Shown here: positions 56,801-62,855 of the stretch, piece by piece
How the letters are laid out: every line of letters begins with the position of its first letter
Position numbering within the stretch: position 1 is the first letter of the stretch
NCBI GenBank assembly: GCA_904066235.2
Contig: CAJFCV020000003.1
Location: 10,726,001-10,790,000, forward strand
From: Bursaphelenchus xylophilus
Lineage: Eukaryota; Nematoda; Chromadorea; Rhabditida; Aphelenchoididae
Direction: 5' to 3'
DNA: 64,000 nt
Position numbers and translations under genes: made by a program
Notes under the pieces: generated by a model
What the model saw: the letters and a program-made list of their open reading frames with translations, nothing else
Databases searched by the model: none
What the model was told of the DNA's origin: nothing

Positions 56801-59800
56801 ATAGGGAAGTAGAGAGCTTGCATCCGACGTTACTTTTGCGGCCTCCGAAAGTAGTGTTAAAACAATTTATCGAGCCTGAGGAGTCAAGTGTCCGGCCTCA
56901 TGCAAGCTTAAGAAGCGCAATGCTTTGAAAAACGCGAGAACAAATTTTGAAAACAAGTCGGATTTACACTACTTTTGAATAAAAAGAAGCGTAAATTTGA
57001 CTATTTTTGAAAGTGTTCTACGAACCAAAAACGTCTGTAAAACGGTTTCTAATCAAAAAATTGCAAATGCTCCCTTTAAAGTTACGGAAAGATCCATGTG
57101 GAAAAAAGCGTCCAAATGCATCCTGGAGGCAGGAAATTGCATTCTTTTGCATCCCATCTCTGAGTAAAAAGAGAGGGATGCAAATGAATGCAATTTACTG
57201 CCTCCAGGATGCATTTGGATGAGTTTTTGCCTCATGATCTTATCCGTGACTTTAATAAAGGGAACCTATGCAATTTTTTGATTAGAAATTGTTTTACAGA
57301 CGTTTTTGGTTGGAGGAAAATATTGGAAATCGTATTGGTTTCCGCACTGTGCACTCTCTTCCCAAATTACCCCCGTCAGTGTCGTCAAGGTTACATAACC
57401 GTCAAATTCAGCTCGCACGCGATCTCCCTCATTATTCTACTCGAATATATCCAACCTAATATGGCTCTTCAAGCGTATATCTGAATTGAATAATAATTTT
57501 TTTGGGATTTTTGTGGAGAATTGGGCGGGTTTTGTCGTTAGCAATAGAGAAATCTTTATATTTTCGGCGGGTTTTCTAAATTTTTTGAAGGATTATGTGA
57601 GGTAATGTGGTTTGAATGTCCGATAAAGGGATTTGACAAAATTTCGGGCTATTTTGTTAATGAAAATTAGAGGAAAAATTTTTCAAAAAATCCTCGGCTT
57701 TGAGGGCTTTTTTGGGTCCTCAAATAACAAGTGCAATGTCCATTCGAAGCCACTTGACAAGTGGCTAATAATGGCGTTAATGGGCCCCTCTTTTGTTTGA
57801 AAAGGCATTGGGATGCCAATTTGGGGGATAGAATGGAATTTCGAAAGGATTTTTCTTTGCTTTGTCATGGGTAATATAGAAAAAATTTGAATTTTGAGAT
57901 TTTTGTCGGTATTTTTACTTGCTGTTATGGTGGTTGATATTAGAAAGGAGTTGCCGGAATTTTCATTGTAGTTTTCACAATTTTTTAAGCATTTTTTCAA
58001 GTGTGATATCGAGGAATTTTTTAAATTTTGCTTTTTTTAAAATGTTTGGTCGATTTCATTAAAATATTTCATTTTCAGCAAAGAGGACGCTGGAAATTAC
58101 ACTTGCCAAGTGGAATCAGCCTACGGATACAATTCGTGGAGCGGTTATCTTCAAGTTGAAGGTACGGTTATCAAATATAAAAAAAAAATTTCAGTTTTGG
58201 GTGTTTTTCTGTCACTTTCTTAATTGATTTGTATAGTACAAATATAGAACCAACGTACTAAAGCAGTGCAAATAGTATTAAACACTTTTTTTGTTGTACT
58301 TTACCCCACTTTTCGGCCGCTTTTCCCCCTTTGATTAATGGGTTTATTGAGCCCTCGGGGCGTTTGGTAAAACTTTTGCTAGCTCTTGGAGAAGCTGCAG
58401 ATTAATCTGTTTTGCGATTAGGGCCATATCGAATATCAAACGGAGTGATTGATGGAGGTTTTCAAATTTGTTTTTTTTTCGATTTGATTGCTCTGGATTT
58501 TGGGAAATTTTTTGAAATCTTTGATAATTGGAGTAAAACTAAAGGTTAATATTTAATTTTCAGAACACACAAACCCATCCGCCGTCTTCGAAAGAATGCC
58601 CGACCGATCCCAACTCCCGGCCGCTCCCTCCCAGCCCAGAGTCAACGTTCGTCGGCCGAACCAAATTGACATCGAATGGGACCCACCCACAAATCATGGC
58701 GCCTCTCCAGTAACACATTACACTCTCCAATATTGGAATCCAACACCAGGATCGAAAACTGTAAGTAGTTTTTAATTTTTTGTTGATTTTATTGAAATTG
58801 AAGGCTAGTGCAATATAATTTTTGTTCGGAAAGTGGACGAAAATTTAATTGTGGGTGTTTACGGAAATTTATTGTCGTATTTTACGCTTTATTTTTTTTA
58901 ATTTCATGAAAAAAATGTTTTTTTTTTGATCAAAGGTGTCTAGTGTAATATAAAATTTTAATTTTTTTTGCCAAAACATGTTATTGATTATTCGAGTTTG
59001 CGTATTTTACAAATCGATTTAGAGTTTTGCTGCTTAAAATATATTTTATTTTTAATTTTTTAATTTATGATTTTTTTGATATTGATTTACAAAATTTCAG
59101 ACCTGGACCACCGTTAATGACCGAATTAACGGCCTGAAGTACAGGTTGGTCGGTGTGCAGCCAGGACAGCAATACTTCTTCATCGTCCGCGCCAACAACG
59201 CCCTTGGAATGGGCGAGCCGTCGCCCATGAGTCAAATGGCCCTTACTTATGCCGGTGAGTAATCGGGATTTTTACAGGGTTTTTTGTGGAGTGTGGGGAT
59301 TATTTTTTGATGGTTTTTGGAAGAAAAATCTGAGTTTTTTGATTTTTTGAAAATCATTTTTTTTTTGGTGGCATTACTTTAGGTGATATTTATTTTTTTA
59401 TTTCACTAAATTTTCCTCTTAAAAATTATTTTTTAATGATTTTATGGGAAAAATTTTGAGTTTTGGAGTTTTTTGAAATTGATTTTTGGGTGACATTACT
59501 TTAGGTGATACTTTTTTTTTTTTTTTTTTAATATTTTCCTCAATTTCAGATCAAGAACCGAAGGAATCGAGCACTCCGGAGACCACCGTCACCCTCCAAA
59601 AGCCAGTCCGCCTCACCCACGCCAAGACGATCAATTCGAGCACCGCCTTGCTCACCTGGACCAACGGCGAAGGCCTCAACAACGACGGCTTCTACCTGAC
59701 GTGGCGCGGCCCACCGCTCGCCAACGGCGAGACCATCATGAATATCACGGAGCCGAAGGTGTCGTCGGTCCTCGTGAACGGCCTGAAGCCCTATTCCACG

Positions 59801-62523
59801 TACGATTTCTTCCTGATCCCCTACAAGAACTCGATGAACCTCTCGCCCTCGAATTCCATCGAACTCCGAACCCCCGAAGGCATCCCCGACCCACCCAGAA
59901 ATGTATTCGCACGAATGGAAAACCTGACTAGTGTGTTGATCTCGTTCGGCCCACCAGCCGAGATCCGCGGCATTCTGAAGGGATTCGACATCCAATTCCG
60001 CGACAACTCCTCGGAAAATGTGAATACCATCCGAACCAGGGCCAATGCCCGCTCAGTAACGCTCAGAAATCTGGCCCCGAACAGAAGCTATCAAGCCCAT
60101 GTGGCCGCTTTGAACGGGGAAGGACGCAGCGAATATGTGAGCACCGAGTTGTTCACCATGAGTAAGTGATATTATCCATGAGATTTTGGATGTTTTTGTG
60201 GGTTTTTGGGGCTTTTATGGGAGGAAATGTGGTTTTTCTGTAGATTTGAGGCATTTGATGAGTGTTGACAATAATTTCTGACCTTATTTTAGACGAAGCG
60301 ACCCTCCAAAGACACCATCAACTCTATGGAAGACATGAAACCGCTGTGTCGCCGTGGAAAATCGGCGCCGGAGCCGGCTTCCTCGCCCTGTTCCTGGCGC
60401 TCGGCGCGATCCTCGCCTTCTGCTGGTGCCGCTACGGCGGCGGCAAGAAGCGCAAGAACTCGCTCCGCCATCGCCCCCCATCCACCGACTTCATCAAGAT
60501 CAACGACGGCTCCGTGGCGACGGGCCGCGAGGAGTACTGGCCCGAGTCCGCCATGCCCTTCCACATCCCCCCACCGCCACCACCGCCCAACGGCCTGGCC
60601 CACCAATGCAGCGGAATGACCGTCCACAGCCACATGGCCAACATGAACGGCCAGATGAACATGTCGTCGCCGCGCTCCGCCCACTACTTCCACCACCATC
60701 CCTGCTGCGCCCCCATGATGAACGCGTACGGAACGACGGTCCGGCCCCACTATGCCGGCCCCTATTGTGCGGGATCGTCGACTTTGGGAAGGGAAGAGGG
60801 CCAATATCATTATGCTGTACTCCCTCCCACCAGCACTCTCCCACACCACGCCATAATGCATTATGAAGATGACCCAAGCCCTTATGCTTCGACTACGGTG
60901 ACTAGCAGCGGCTATGGCCCCCCAGTCCCATCGAATCCGCCCCCAATGTTCATCCCCCAACAGCTGCAGCAGAACTTCCCACCGAACGGATCGATCCGAA
61001 GAACCGCGACGCAACCAGCGCAAAGCAACAATAGCTCGGCGAATTTGCAAGGACGAAGAACACCGAGGACCAATCCTCACTTTTTCAATGACGTCCCGGC
61101 CCCAGCCCCCCAACAGGACATGGAATTGGGCCGCATCTTGGCACAGGTCCCTCCACCCCCCACCCAGACTTATGACTCGGTCACGGAGGACTTTATGAAC
61201 GTCCCGAAGGAGGAAGGAAACAAAGACTTGCCGAACAGGACAACCAATTCGAGAAGCCCGCCGAGATCGAGGAATGGTAAGGATTTTTGGAGACTTTTGG
61301 GGACTTTGATATTGCACTAGGTAGATAAGAGTGAGTATGTTTTTTCTAGTTGAAATTTCGATAATTTTGAAGTCAATGGTTTTGAAAATGGATTTAATTT
61401 GTATAAATTGGGTTTTAAAAAATAAAAAAATTAATTCTATACGGTGGATACTTTTTGAGGTTTTTTGAAGCATTTTTTTTATTTTTGAGTCATTCGTTCT
61501 AAGGGTTTAATTTGTATTAATTGGGTCTTAAGAAATAAAAAAAAATTCTGTATAACGCGGTGGATACTTTTTGAGGTTTTTTGAAGCATTTTTTTATTTT
61601 TGAGTCATGCGTTCTAACTAGGGAAGTGTACAAACGAACCCTCACCAAATGGCAAGTGTTATACACCATTAGAAAGCCCTTGAAAAATGGTGAAAGGTAC
61701 CATTTTCATTTTTTGCAGAATGCCTCAGGGCAAAAAATTATAAACGGTTGATTTTTCCCCTAAGTAGCTACAATATCTGCTGTGGGGCAAAATAAATCTT
61801 ATTTCAAAACGCTAGATGGTACATATTGCTATTAGCTTGGCCTAAGAATCATTATGAAGTTTGGCGCTTGCCAGTAAAACCATTTTACATATGATATTTA
61901 CTGGTTTTAAATACCCATAACGTGAAAAAACACTTTTCACTTTTTTTAATCTTGAAAAACTTGTAAGTTTGATGATTTTAACCGTAATCGACCGGTTTCT
62001 AGAAAAATTAATGCGTTTGTAAAAGTTTAACTCAAATATTTTCCTAACTGTAAGAACGCAAAATGTTTTTGCCCAAGCTGGGAATCGAACCTAGCTTGGT
62101 TTGGCTTGTCAGCCTGCTCAGCAACCACTGCACTATTCAAGCAACTCTGTTCGAGGATTTTTATCCGCTCAAGAGAAGGAAAGATTTTTGTTGCGAAATG
62201 ACCTAAAAATAATATAATTTACAGTGTGTCGTCGCGGAAAGGCATTCTGCAAAAAATGAAAATGGTACCTTTCACCATTTTTCAAGTGCTTTCAAATGGT
62301 GTATATCACTTGCCATTTGGTGAGGGTTCGTTTGTACACTTCCCTAGTAAGGGTTTAATTTGTATAAATTGGGTTTTAAGAAATAAAAAAAAATTCTGTA
62401 TAACGCGGTGGATACTTTTTGAGGTTTTTTGAAGCATTTTTTTTTATTTTTGAGTCATTTTTTCTAATTTTTTGCGCATTTTCAGGGACAGCCGACCACG
62501 AGGAGCGATTCCTTCTGAAGTGA
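29813..62523 (+). CDS. sax-3: SAX-3/Roundabout (Robo) axon-guidance receptor, 12 exons
   Basis: Single-pass receptor for Slit that steers growth cones and cells away from Slit sources. Joined exons: 29813-29885, 31944-32138, 32401-32666, 32756-33060, 33836-34221, 47117-47333, 58079-58161, 58564-58760, 59101-59254, 59550-60161, 60293-61276, 62486-62523. All phases agree, giving 1169 residues (C. elegans SAX-3 is about 1270). Order: signal peptide 1-22; Ig domains with cysteine pairs C48/C96, C140/C189, C232/C291, C333/C388, C437/C490; FN3 at about 525-622, 640-735 and 737-828; membrane span 853-875; tail 876-1169. The tail has FIKINDGSV (896-904), a polyproline run (922-928), PYASTT (1026-1031, CC1-like) and [11 protein letters not shown] near 1125. 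Family and order are clear. Unusual points: huge introns 5 and 6, a GC-AG intron 3, two extra cysteines in Ig3 and a short tail. Confidence 0.93.
29886..31943 (+). other. sax-3 intron 1 (2058 bp)
   Basis: GTGAGT...TTTTGCAG. No gene recognised inside. It carries the GATATTATACTWG motif several times (29945, 30112, 30424 inverted, 31044 inverted, 31517). Confidence 0.75.
31944..32138 (+). CDS. sax-3: sax-3 exon 2: first half of Ig1
   Basis: Residues 25-89 plus one base. It contains REHPLDV and the ATLRC cysteine (C48), then ITWYKD, the core Trp strand. Ig1 is the main Slit-binding domain in Robo proteins. Donor GTGAGA, phase 1. Confidence 0.93.
32401..32666 (+). CDS. sax-3: sax-3 exon 3: end of Ig1 and most of Ig2
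   Basis: Residues 90-178. GTYHC closes Ig1 (C96). EEFRVRP and [11 protein letters not shown] (C140) open Ig2 and are strongly conserved in Robo. The exon must end at 32666 to keep the frame, before GCAAGT. Confidence 0.92.
32667..32755 (+). other. sax-3 intron 3, GC-AG type (89 bp)
   Basis: It begins GCAAGTGAA and ends TTCCAG. Joining at GC gives IEN-VQRSDSG, which aligns without a gap to Robo proteins. The GT three bases further on (32671) breaks the frame. A GT at 32656 keeps frame but drops four conserved-position residues. Confidence 0.8.
32756..33060 (+). CDS. sax-3: sax-3 exon 4: end of Ig2 and most of Ig3
   Basis: Residues 179-279 plus two bases. SGVYQC closes Ig2 (C189). EKPRF and VFDCRV (C232) open Ig3. 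Between TISW and RAYI lies a segment of 21 residues with C249 and C258, about ten longer than I recall for C. elegans SAX-3. Donor GTGAGG, phase 2. Confidence 0.92.
33061..33835 (+). other. sax-3 intron 4 (775 bp)
   Basis: GTGAGG...TTTTTTTAG. It holds an inverted copy of the intronic motif (TCAAGTATAATATAATTT) 25 nt before the acceptor. Open frames on the minus strand here are shadows that run into exon 5. Confidence 0.75.
33836..34221 (+). CDS. sax-3: sax-3 exon 5: end of Ig3 and all of Ig4
   Basis: Residues 280-408 plus one base. EGDYVC closes Ig3 (C291). APPKIVKAP starts Ig4, with C333 and C388 and the conserved VVWSKEG strand. Donor GTAGGT, phase 1. The exon is much more GC-rich than its flanks. 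Confidence 0.93.
35006..35513. repeat. 508-bp palindrome with a MITE at its centre
   Basis: Arms of about 155 bp (35006-35160 and 35358-35513) share TTTTGCCTCAGGGAG, GGCGACTTTTGTTGGACC-like and GTGGAAAATAAAGT segments. The centre holds the 197-bp MITE 35161-35357. Both arms contain the intronic motif GATATTATACTTGATGA. No outer target duplication found. Confidence 0.8.
35161..35357. mobile_element. 197-bp MITE, TA duplication, CAGTC ends
   Basis: CAGTCTCAGACAGG faces CCTGTCTGGGACTG, flanked by TA (35159-35160, 35358-35359). Inverted repeats extend almost to the middle, with GATGCATTTGGATGCG segments. This matches Tc1/mariner-type MITEs. It shares the ATGCATTTGGATG segment with the element at 57025-57309. 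Confidence 0.85.
37187..37410. mobile_element. 224-bp MITE, TA duplication, CAGTG ends
   Basis: CAGTGAAGGACCTGGTCCAG faces CTGGGTCAGGTCCCCCACTG, flanked by TA (37185-37186, 37411-37412). The arms pair almost end to end (GAAAAAACTTCG, CTCTCCAAGTG, AAAATGGTACG). A half copy lies at about 53690-53816. Confidence 0.88.
39278..39334. repeat. Hairpin 1: 25-bp stem, 7-nt loop
   Basis: ACCCTTACTACTATCACTT opens the stem and AAGTGATAGTAGTAAGGGT closes it, with one mismatch in 25 pairs and loop AAGACAA. It is directly followed by a related hairpin at 39356-39394. Confidence 0.9.
39356..39394. repeat. Hairpin 2: perfect 16-bp stem, 7-nt loop
   Basis: CTATCACTTTCTGGTC pairs with GACCAGAAAGTGATAG around TTGTCCA. 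It shares the TATCACTT and TGGTC parts and the loop size with hairpin 1, so the two are a diverged tandem pair. Confidence 0.9.
43566..43754. mobile_element. 189-bp MITE with internal GCACNGTGC palindromes
   Basis: Left end GTCCTTCCGGAAAGTCGCCG and the matching inverted right end are flanked by TA (43564-43565, 43755-43756). The interior carries GCACTGTGC, GCACCTGTGC, GCACCGTG and GCACAGTGC words like those in the unrelated-ended MITE at 49818-50111. Confidence 0.75.
43995..44138 (-). pseudogene. Captured ribosomal protein S18 fragment, C-terminal exon
   Basis: Read on the minus strand after TTTTTTCAG, the exon gives [20 protein letters not shown], then [19 protein letters not shown], then NVGCKGRTV. 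This is the C-terminal RNA-binding part of eukaryotic RPS18, where the family has [25 protein letters not shown] and GRRGRTV. Substitutions at invariant arginines and loss of the basic tail show that it is not a functional S18 end. It lies inside a TTAA-flanked transposon within sax-3 intron 5, antisense to sax-3. Confidence 0.82.
44248..44420 (-). pseudogene. Captured ribosomal protein S18 fragment, upstream exon
   Basis: Minus-strand exon between CTTTTAG and GTGAGT. Its end reads [13 protein letters not shown], like the FLNRQKDxKDGKY of S18, and joins in phase 0 to the exon at 43995-44138. Its beginning ([19 protein letters not shown]) resembles the same S18 segment that the next exon encodes, so part of the gene is duplicated or rearranged here. 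The intron between them is 109 bp. Confidence 0.65.
47117..47333 (+). CDS. sax-3: sax-3 exon 6: first part of Ig5
   Basis: Residues 409-480 plus two bases. [14 protein letters not shown] and ILPCQF (C437) start Ig5; VSWF and SGTLKITDL follow. Acceptor TTACTTTAG, donor GTTGGT, phase 2. It is isolated between the two largest introns. Confidence 0.9.
48102..49132. mobile_element. 1031-bp element with TTA target duplication
   Basis: Inverted ends of about 120 bp begin CAAGGGATCGGCAAATAG and share AACCTGCTTTCTTAACGAAA and TAATGCTCTTTCAAATGAT. TTA lies outside both ends (48099-48101, 49133-49135). A 3-bp TWA duplication suggests PIF/Harbinger. The interior has no transposase frame but carries a tRNA-like segment at 48871-48953. 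Confidence 0.75.
48871..48953 (-). other. tRNA-like segment inside a MITE
   Basis: On the minus strand TTGGCCGAGTGGTAGTGACC resembles an internal promoter A box, and about 45 nt later GGTTTCGAAACCAGG resembles a B box. The acceptor stem does not pair, so this is not a working tRNA gene. A tRNA-derived (SINE-like) remnant is the likeliest reading. Confidence 0.5.
49818..50111. mobile_element. 294-bp MITE with seven GCACNGTGC palindromes
   Basis: Ends TTAGCATTTTCACAAAGTGC and its inverse, flanked by TA (49816-49817, 50112-50113). The interior repeats GCACTGTGC, GCACCGTGC, GCACAGTGC and GCACGGTGC, often followed by GAAA or CGAA, in both arms. It was inserted exactly at the terminal TA of the hAT element. 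Confidence 0.8.
50124..50237. repeat. GGGCCGGCCC array, left hAT subterminal
   Basis: About 75 percent of the bases are G or C, in words of GGGCCGG and CCCGG, interrupted by AAAATTGAA segments. It pairs with the array at 51857-51982. It stands out sharply from the AT-rich surroundings. Confidence 0.85.
50697..51794. mobile_element. 1098-bp TA-flanked inverted-repeat element (CAGGGTG ends)
   Basis: CAGGGTGTTTCAAGAAATTT faces its inverse, flanked by TA (50695-50696, 51795-51796). Arms of about 475 bp cover nearly all of the element. The centre has tandem GGCGGAGGATTCGGCGGAGG words. Despite a shared CAGGGTG terminus it differs in sequence from 5713-6596. Probably a Tc1/mariner-type foldback; no transposase. 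Confidence 0.88.
51857..51982. repeat. GGGCCGGCCC array, right hAT subterminal
   Basis: Counterpart of 50124-50237, with the same GAAACGGGCCGGGCCGGGCC block in both. Confidence 0.85.
52570..52930. other. Compositionally distinct stretch in intron 6, no family recognised
   Basis: Richer in G and C than its surroundings, with overlapping open frames on both strands (up to 94 codons). No protein family, splice partners or start context convinces me that either frame is real. Confidence 0.3.
53045..53076. repeat. Perfect 14-bp hairpin
   Basis: ATTTACTTTTTGTG pairs with CACAAAAAGTAAAT around ATGA. Confidence 0.85.
53125..53652. mobile_element. Inverted-repeat element, about 140-bp arms
   Basis: Left arm 53140-53278 and right arm about 53497-53640 share CTCCCAGAATTCCACTTTTT, TTTTTACAAGTTTCGG, ATTTCCGGTGGTCAAAGGAA and TGTTGCCGAAGGTTTT. 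The outer ends are diverged and no target duplication is evident. A half copy of the 37187 MITE follows directly. Confidence 0.7.
53690..53816. repeat. Half copy of the 37187-37410 MITE
   Basis: It holds CGAAGTTTTTTCATTTGGAG, TTCCCGGATGCAAAATGGTA and GGATCAGGTCCCCACTG, followed by TA. The left half is missing. Confidence 0.7.
53830..54110. other. GC-richer stretch in intron 6
   Basis: Open in one + frame, but with proline/histidine-rich content and no family motif. No acceptor/donor pair joins it in phase to sax-3. Left as unexplained non-coding sequence. Confidence 0.3.
55693..55724. repeat. 13-bp hairpin
   Basis: GCAAGATAACAAA pairs with TTTGTTATCTTGC around a 6-nt loop. Confidence 0.8.
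57025..57309. mobile_element. 285-bp inverted-repeat element
   Basis: The ends CCAAAAACGTCTGTAAAAC and the inverse are the start of arms that pair almost to the centre (TAATCAAAAAATTGCA, CAAATGCATCCTGGAGGCAG). It shares the ATGCATTTGGATG segment with the MITE at 35161. No clear target duplication. Confidence 0.75.
58079..58161 (+). CDS. sax-3: sax-3 exon 7: end of Ig5
   Basis: Residues 481-508 plus one base. DAGNYTC (C490) closes Ig5, then the [13 protein letters not shown] strand. Donor GTACGG, phase 1. Confidence 0.9.
58564..58760 (+). CDS. sax-3: sax-3 exon 8: linker and first half of FN3-1
   Basis: Residues 509-574. [14 protein letters not shown] is the Robo Ig-FN linker. IDIEWDPP and VTHYTLQYW are FN3 strands. 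Donor GTAAGT, phase 0. Confidence 0.9.
59101..59254 (+). CDS. sax-3: sax-3 exon 9: second half of FN3-1
   Basis: Residues 575-625 plus one base. It includes [18 protein letters not shown], the classic L-x-P-x-x-x-Y FN3 signature, then GEPSPMS. Donor GTGAGT, phase 1. Confidence 0.92.
59255..59549 (+). other. sax-3 intron 9 with a duplicated intron end
   Basis: 295 bp. CATTACTTTAGGTGATA occurs at about 59374 and about 59493, each preceded by about 100 nt of similar sequence (GAAAATTGATTTTTGG-like), so an intron 3' part is tandemly duplicated. Each copy has AG directly followed by GT. Confidence 0.7.
59550..60161 (+). CDS. sax-3: sax-3 exon 10: FN3-2 and FN3-3
   Basis: Residues 626-829 plus one base. 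FN3-2 has [18 protein letters not shown] and [17 protein letters not shown]3-3 has [27 protein letters not shown] and [13 protein letters not shown]. Coding GC is high. Donor GTAAGT, phase 1. Large minus-strand frames here are shadows. Confidence 0.95.
60293..61276 (+). CDS. sax-3: sax-3 exon 11: juxtamembrane, membrane span and most of the cytoplasmic tail
   Basis: Residues 830-1157 plus one base. The membrane helix is 853-875, followed by a basic stop-transfer [16 protein letters not shown] (896-904), [11 protein letters not shown] (CC1-like, Tyr1027 a likely Abl site by family analogy), a seven-proline run and [11 protein letters not shown] match the SAX-3 tail in order. Histidine/methionine-rich stretches (about 935-975) appear particular to this protein. 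Donor GTAAGG, phase 1. Confidence 0.93.
61621..62344. mobile_element. 724-bp TA-flanked MITE with a tRNA-like segment
   Basis: GGGAAGTGTACAAACGAACC faces its inverse, with TA at 61619-61620 and 62345-62346. Arms of about 110 bp end near AAAATGGTACCTTTCACC and GCATTCTGCAAAAAATG. The interior carries a tRNA-like sequence on the minus strand. Confidence 0.85.
62072..62142 (-). other. tRNA-like segment inside a MITE
   Basis: On the minus strand ATAGTGCAGTGGTTGCTGAG resembles an A box, and AGGTTCGATTCCCAGCTTGG contains a full B box GGTTCGATTCC at tRNA-like spacing. The stems pair poorly (several wobbles and a T-stem mismatch), so a tRNA pseudogene or SINE-type head is likelier than a tRNA gene. 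Confidence 0.55.
62486..62523 (+). CDS. sax-3: sax-3 exon 12: last 12 codons and stop
   Basis: Residues 1158-1169: [12 protein letters not shown], then TGA. Acceptor ATTTTCAG, phase matching exon 11. The tail therefore ends soon after the PPPP segment and lacks the longer C-terminus that I recall for C. elegans SAX-3. Another isoform could skip this exon. Confidence 0.8.
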
Positions 62524-62829
62524 TCCCACCCCGCCTTTCAGGCCACCCCTTACCCCGCCCAACGGTCTCGCAACTTCCGGGGAAGTCCGCACAGAACTGG
62601 TAGTAGAATATAGTTTCTCTCTCAACTCGGGTATTCACAGTTTGTTTGTTTGTCTGTCTATTAAGGAAGGTTTTGATCAGTTTTTCATTTCTTTTTATCC
62701 ATTGACCTCTCGTTTGGTGAGCTTTATATTCATCTAGATAACATTGTCTAACAATATCTCCTATTAAGATTTCAAAGTGTTTTCGGTGTGTACAGTCGGA
62801 TTTGTAAATATATTTTATAAATAACTGTT

Positions 62830-62835
62830 AATAAA
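62830..62835 (+). terminator. Poly(A) signal of sax-3
   Basis: AATAAA, 307 nt after the stop, in an AT-rich 3' untranslated region. This is a reasonable 3'-UTR length for such a gene. Confidence 0.7.
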
Positions 62836-62855
62836 TTTGATAACGTATGAACTGA

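Larger units (their letters stand above)
47334..58078 (+). other. sax-3 intron 6 (10,745 bp)
   Basis: GTTGGT...ATTTTCAG. It splits the Ig5 domain. It contains a TTA-flanked element (48102-49132), a triple-nested hAT complex (49816-51995), an inverted repeat near 53125-53652, hairpins at 53045 and 55693, a 285-bp element (57025-57309) and several intronic motifs. No host exon recognised in it. Confidence 0.8.
61391..62463. repeat. Tandem repeat, three units of about 115 bp, split by a MITE
   Basis: Each unit reads TTTAATTTGTATAAATTGGG, a poly-A segment, GGTGGATACTTTTTGAGG, GAAGCATTTTTTT and GAGTCAT. The MITE at 61621-62344 separates units two and three. Confidence 0.85.
61277..62485 (+). other. 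sax-3 intron 11 (1209 bp)
   Basis: It holds three tandem copies of a repeat of about 115 bp (61391-61505, 61506-61620, 62350-62463) and a 724-bp MITE between copies two and three. Confidence 0.8.

Noticed and set aside
59546..59995. 149-codon minus-strand frame
   Set aside because: Antisense shadow of sax-3 exon 10, which encodes FN3-2 and FN3-3.
60289..61473. 394-codon open frame on the minus strand across sax-3 exon 11
   Set aside because: It is the antisense shadow of a GC-rich coding exon. Its predicted protein is Arg/Val-rich without family motifs, whereas the + strand frame matches Robo.
62072..62142. Functional tRNA gene on the minus strand
   Set aside because: The B box is good, but the acceptor and T stems do not pair properly and the sequence lies inside a MITE.
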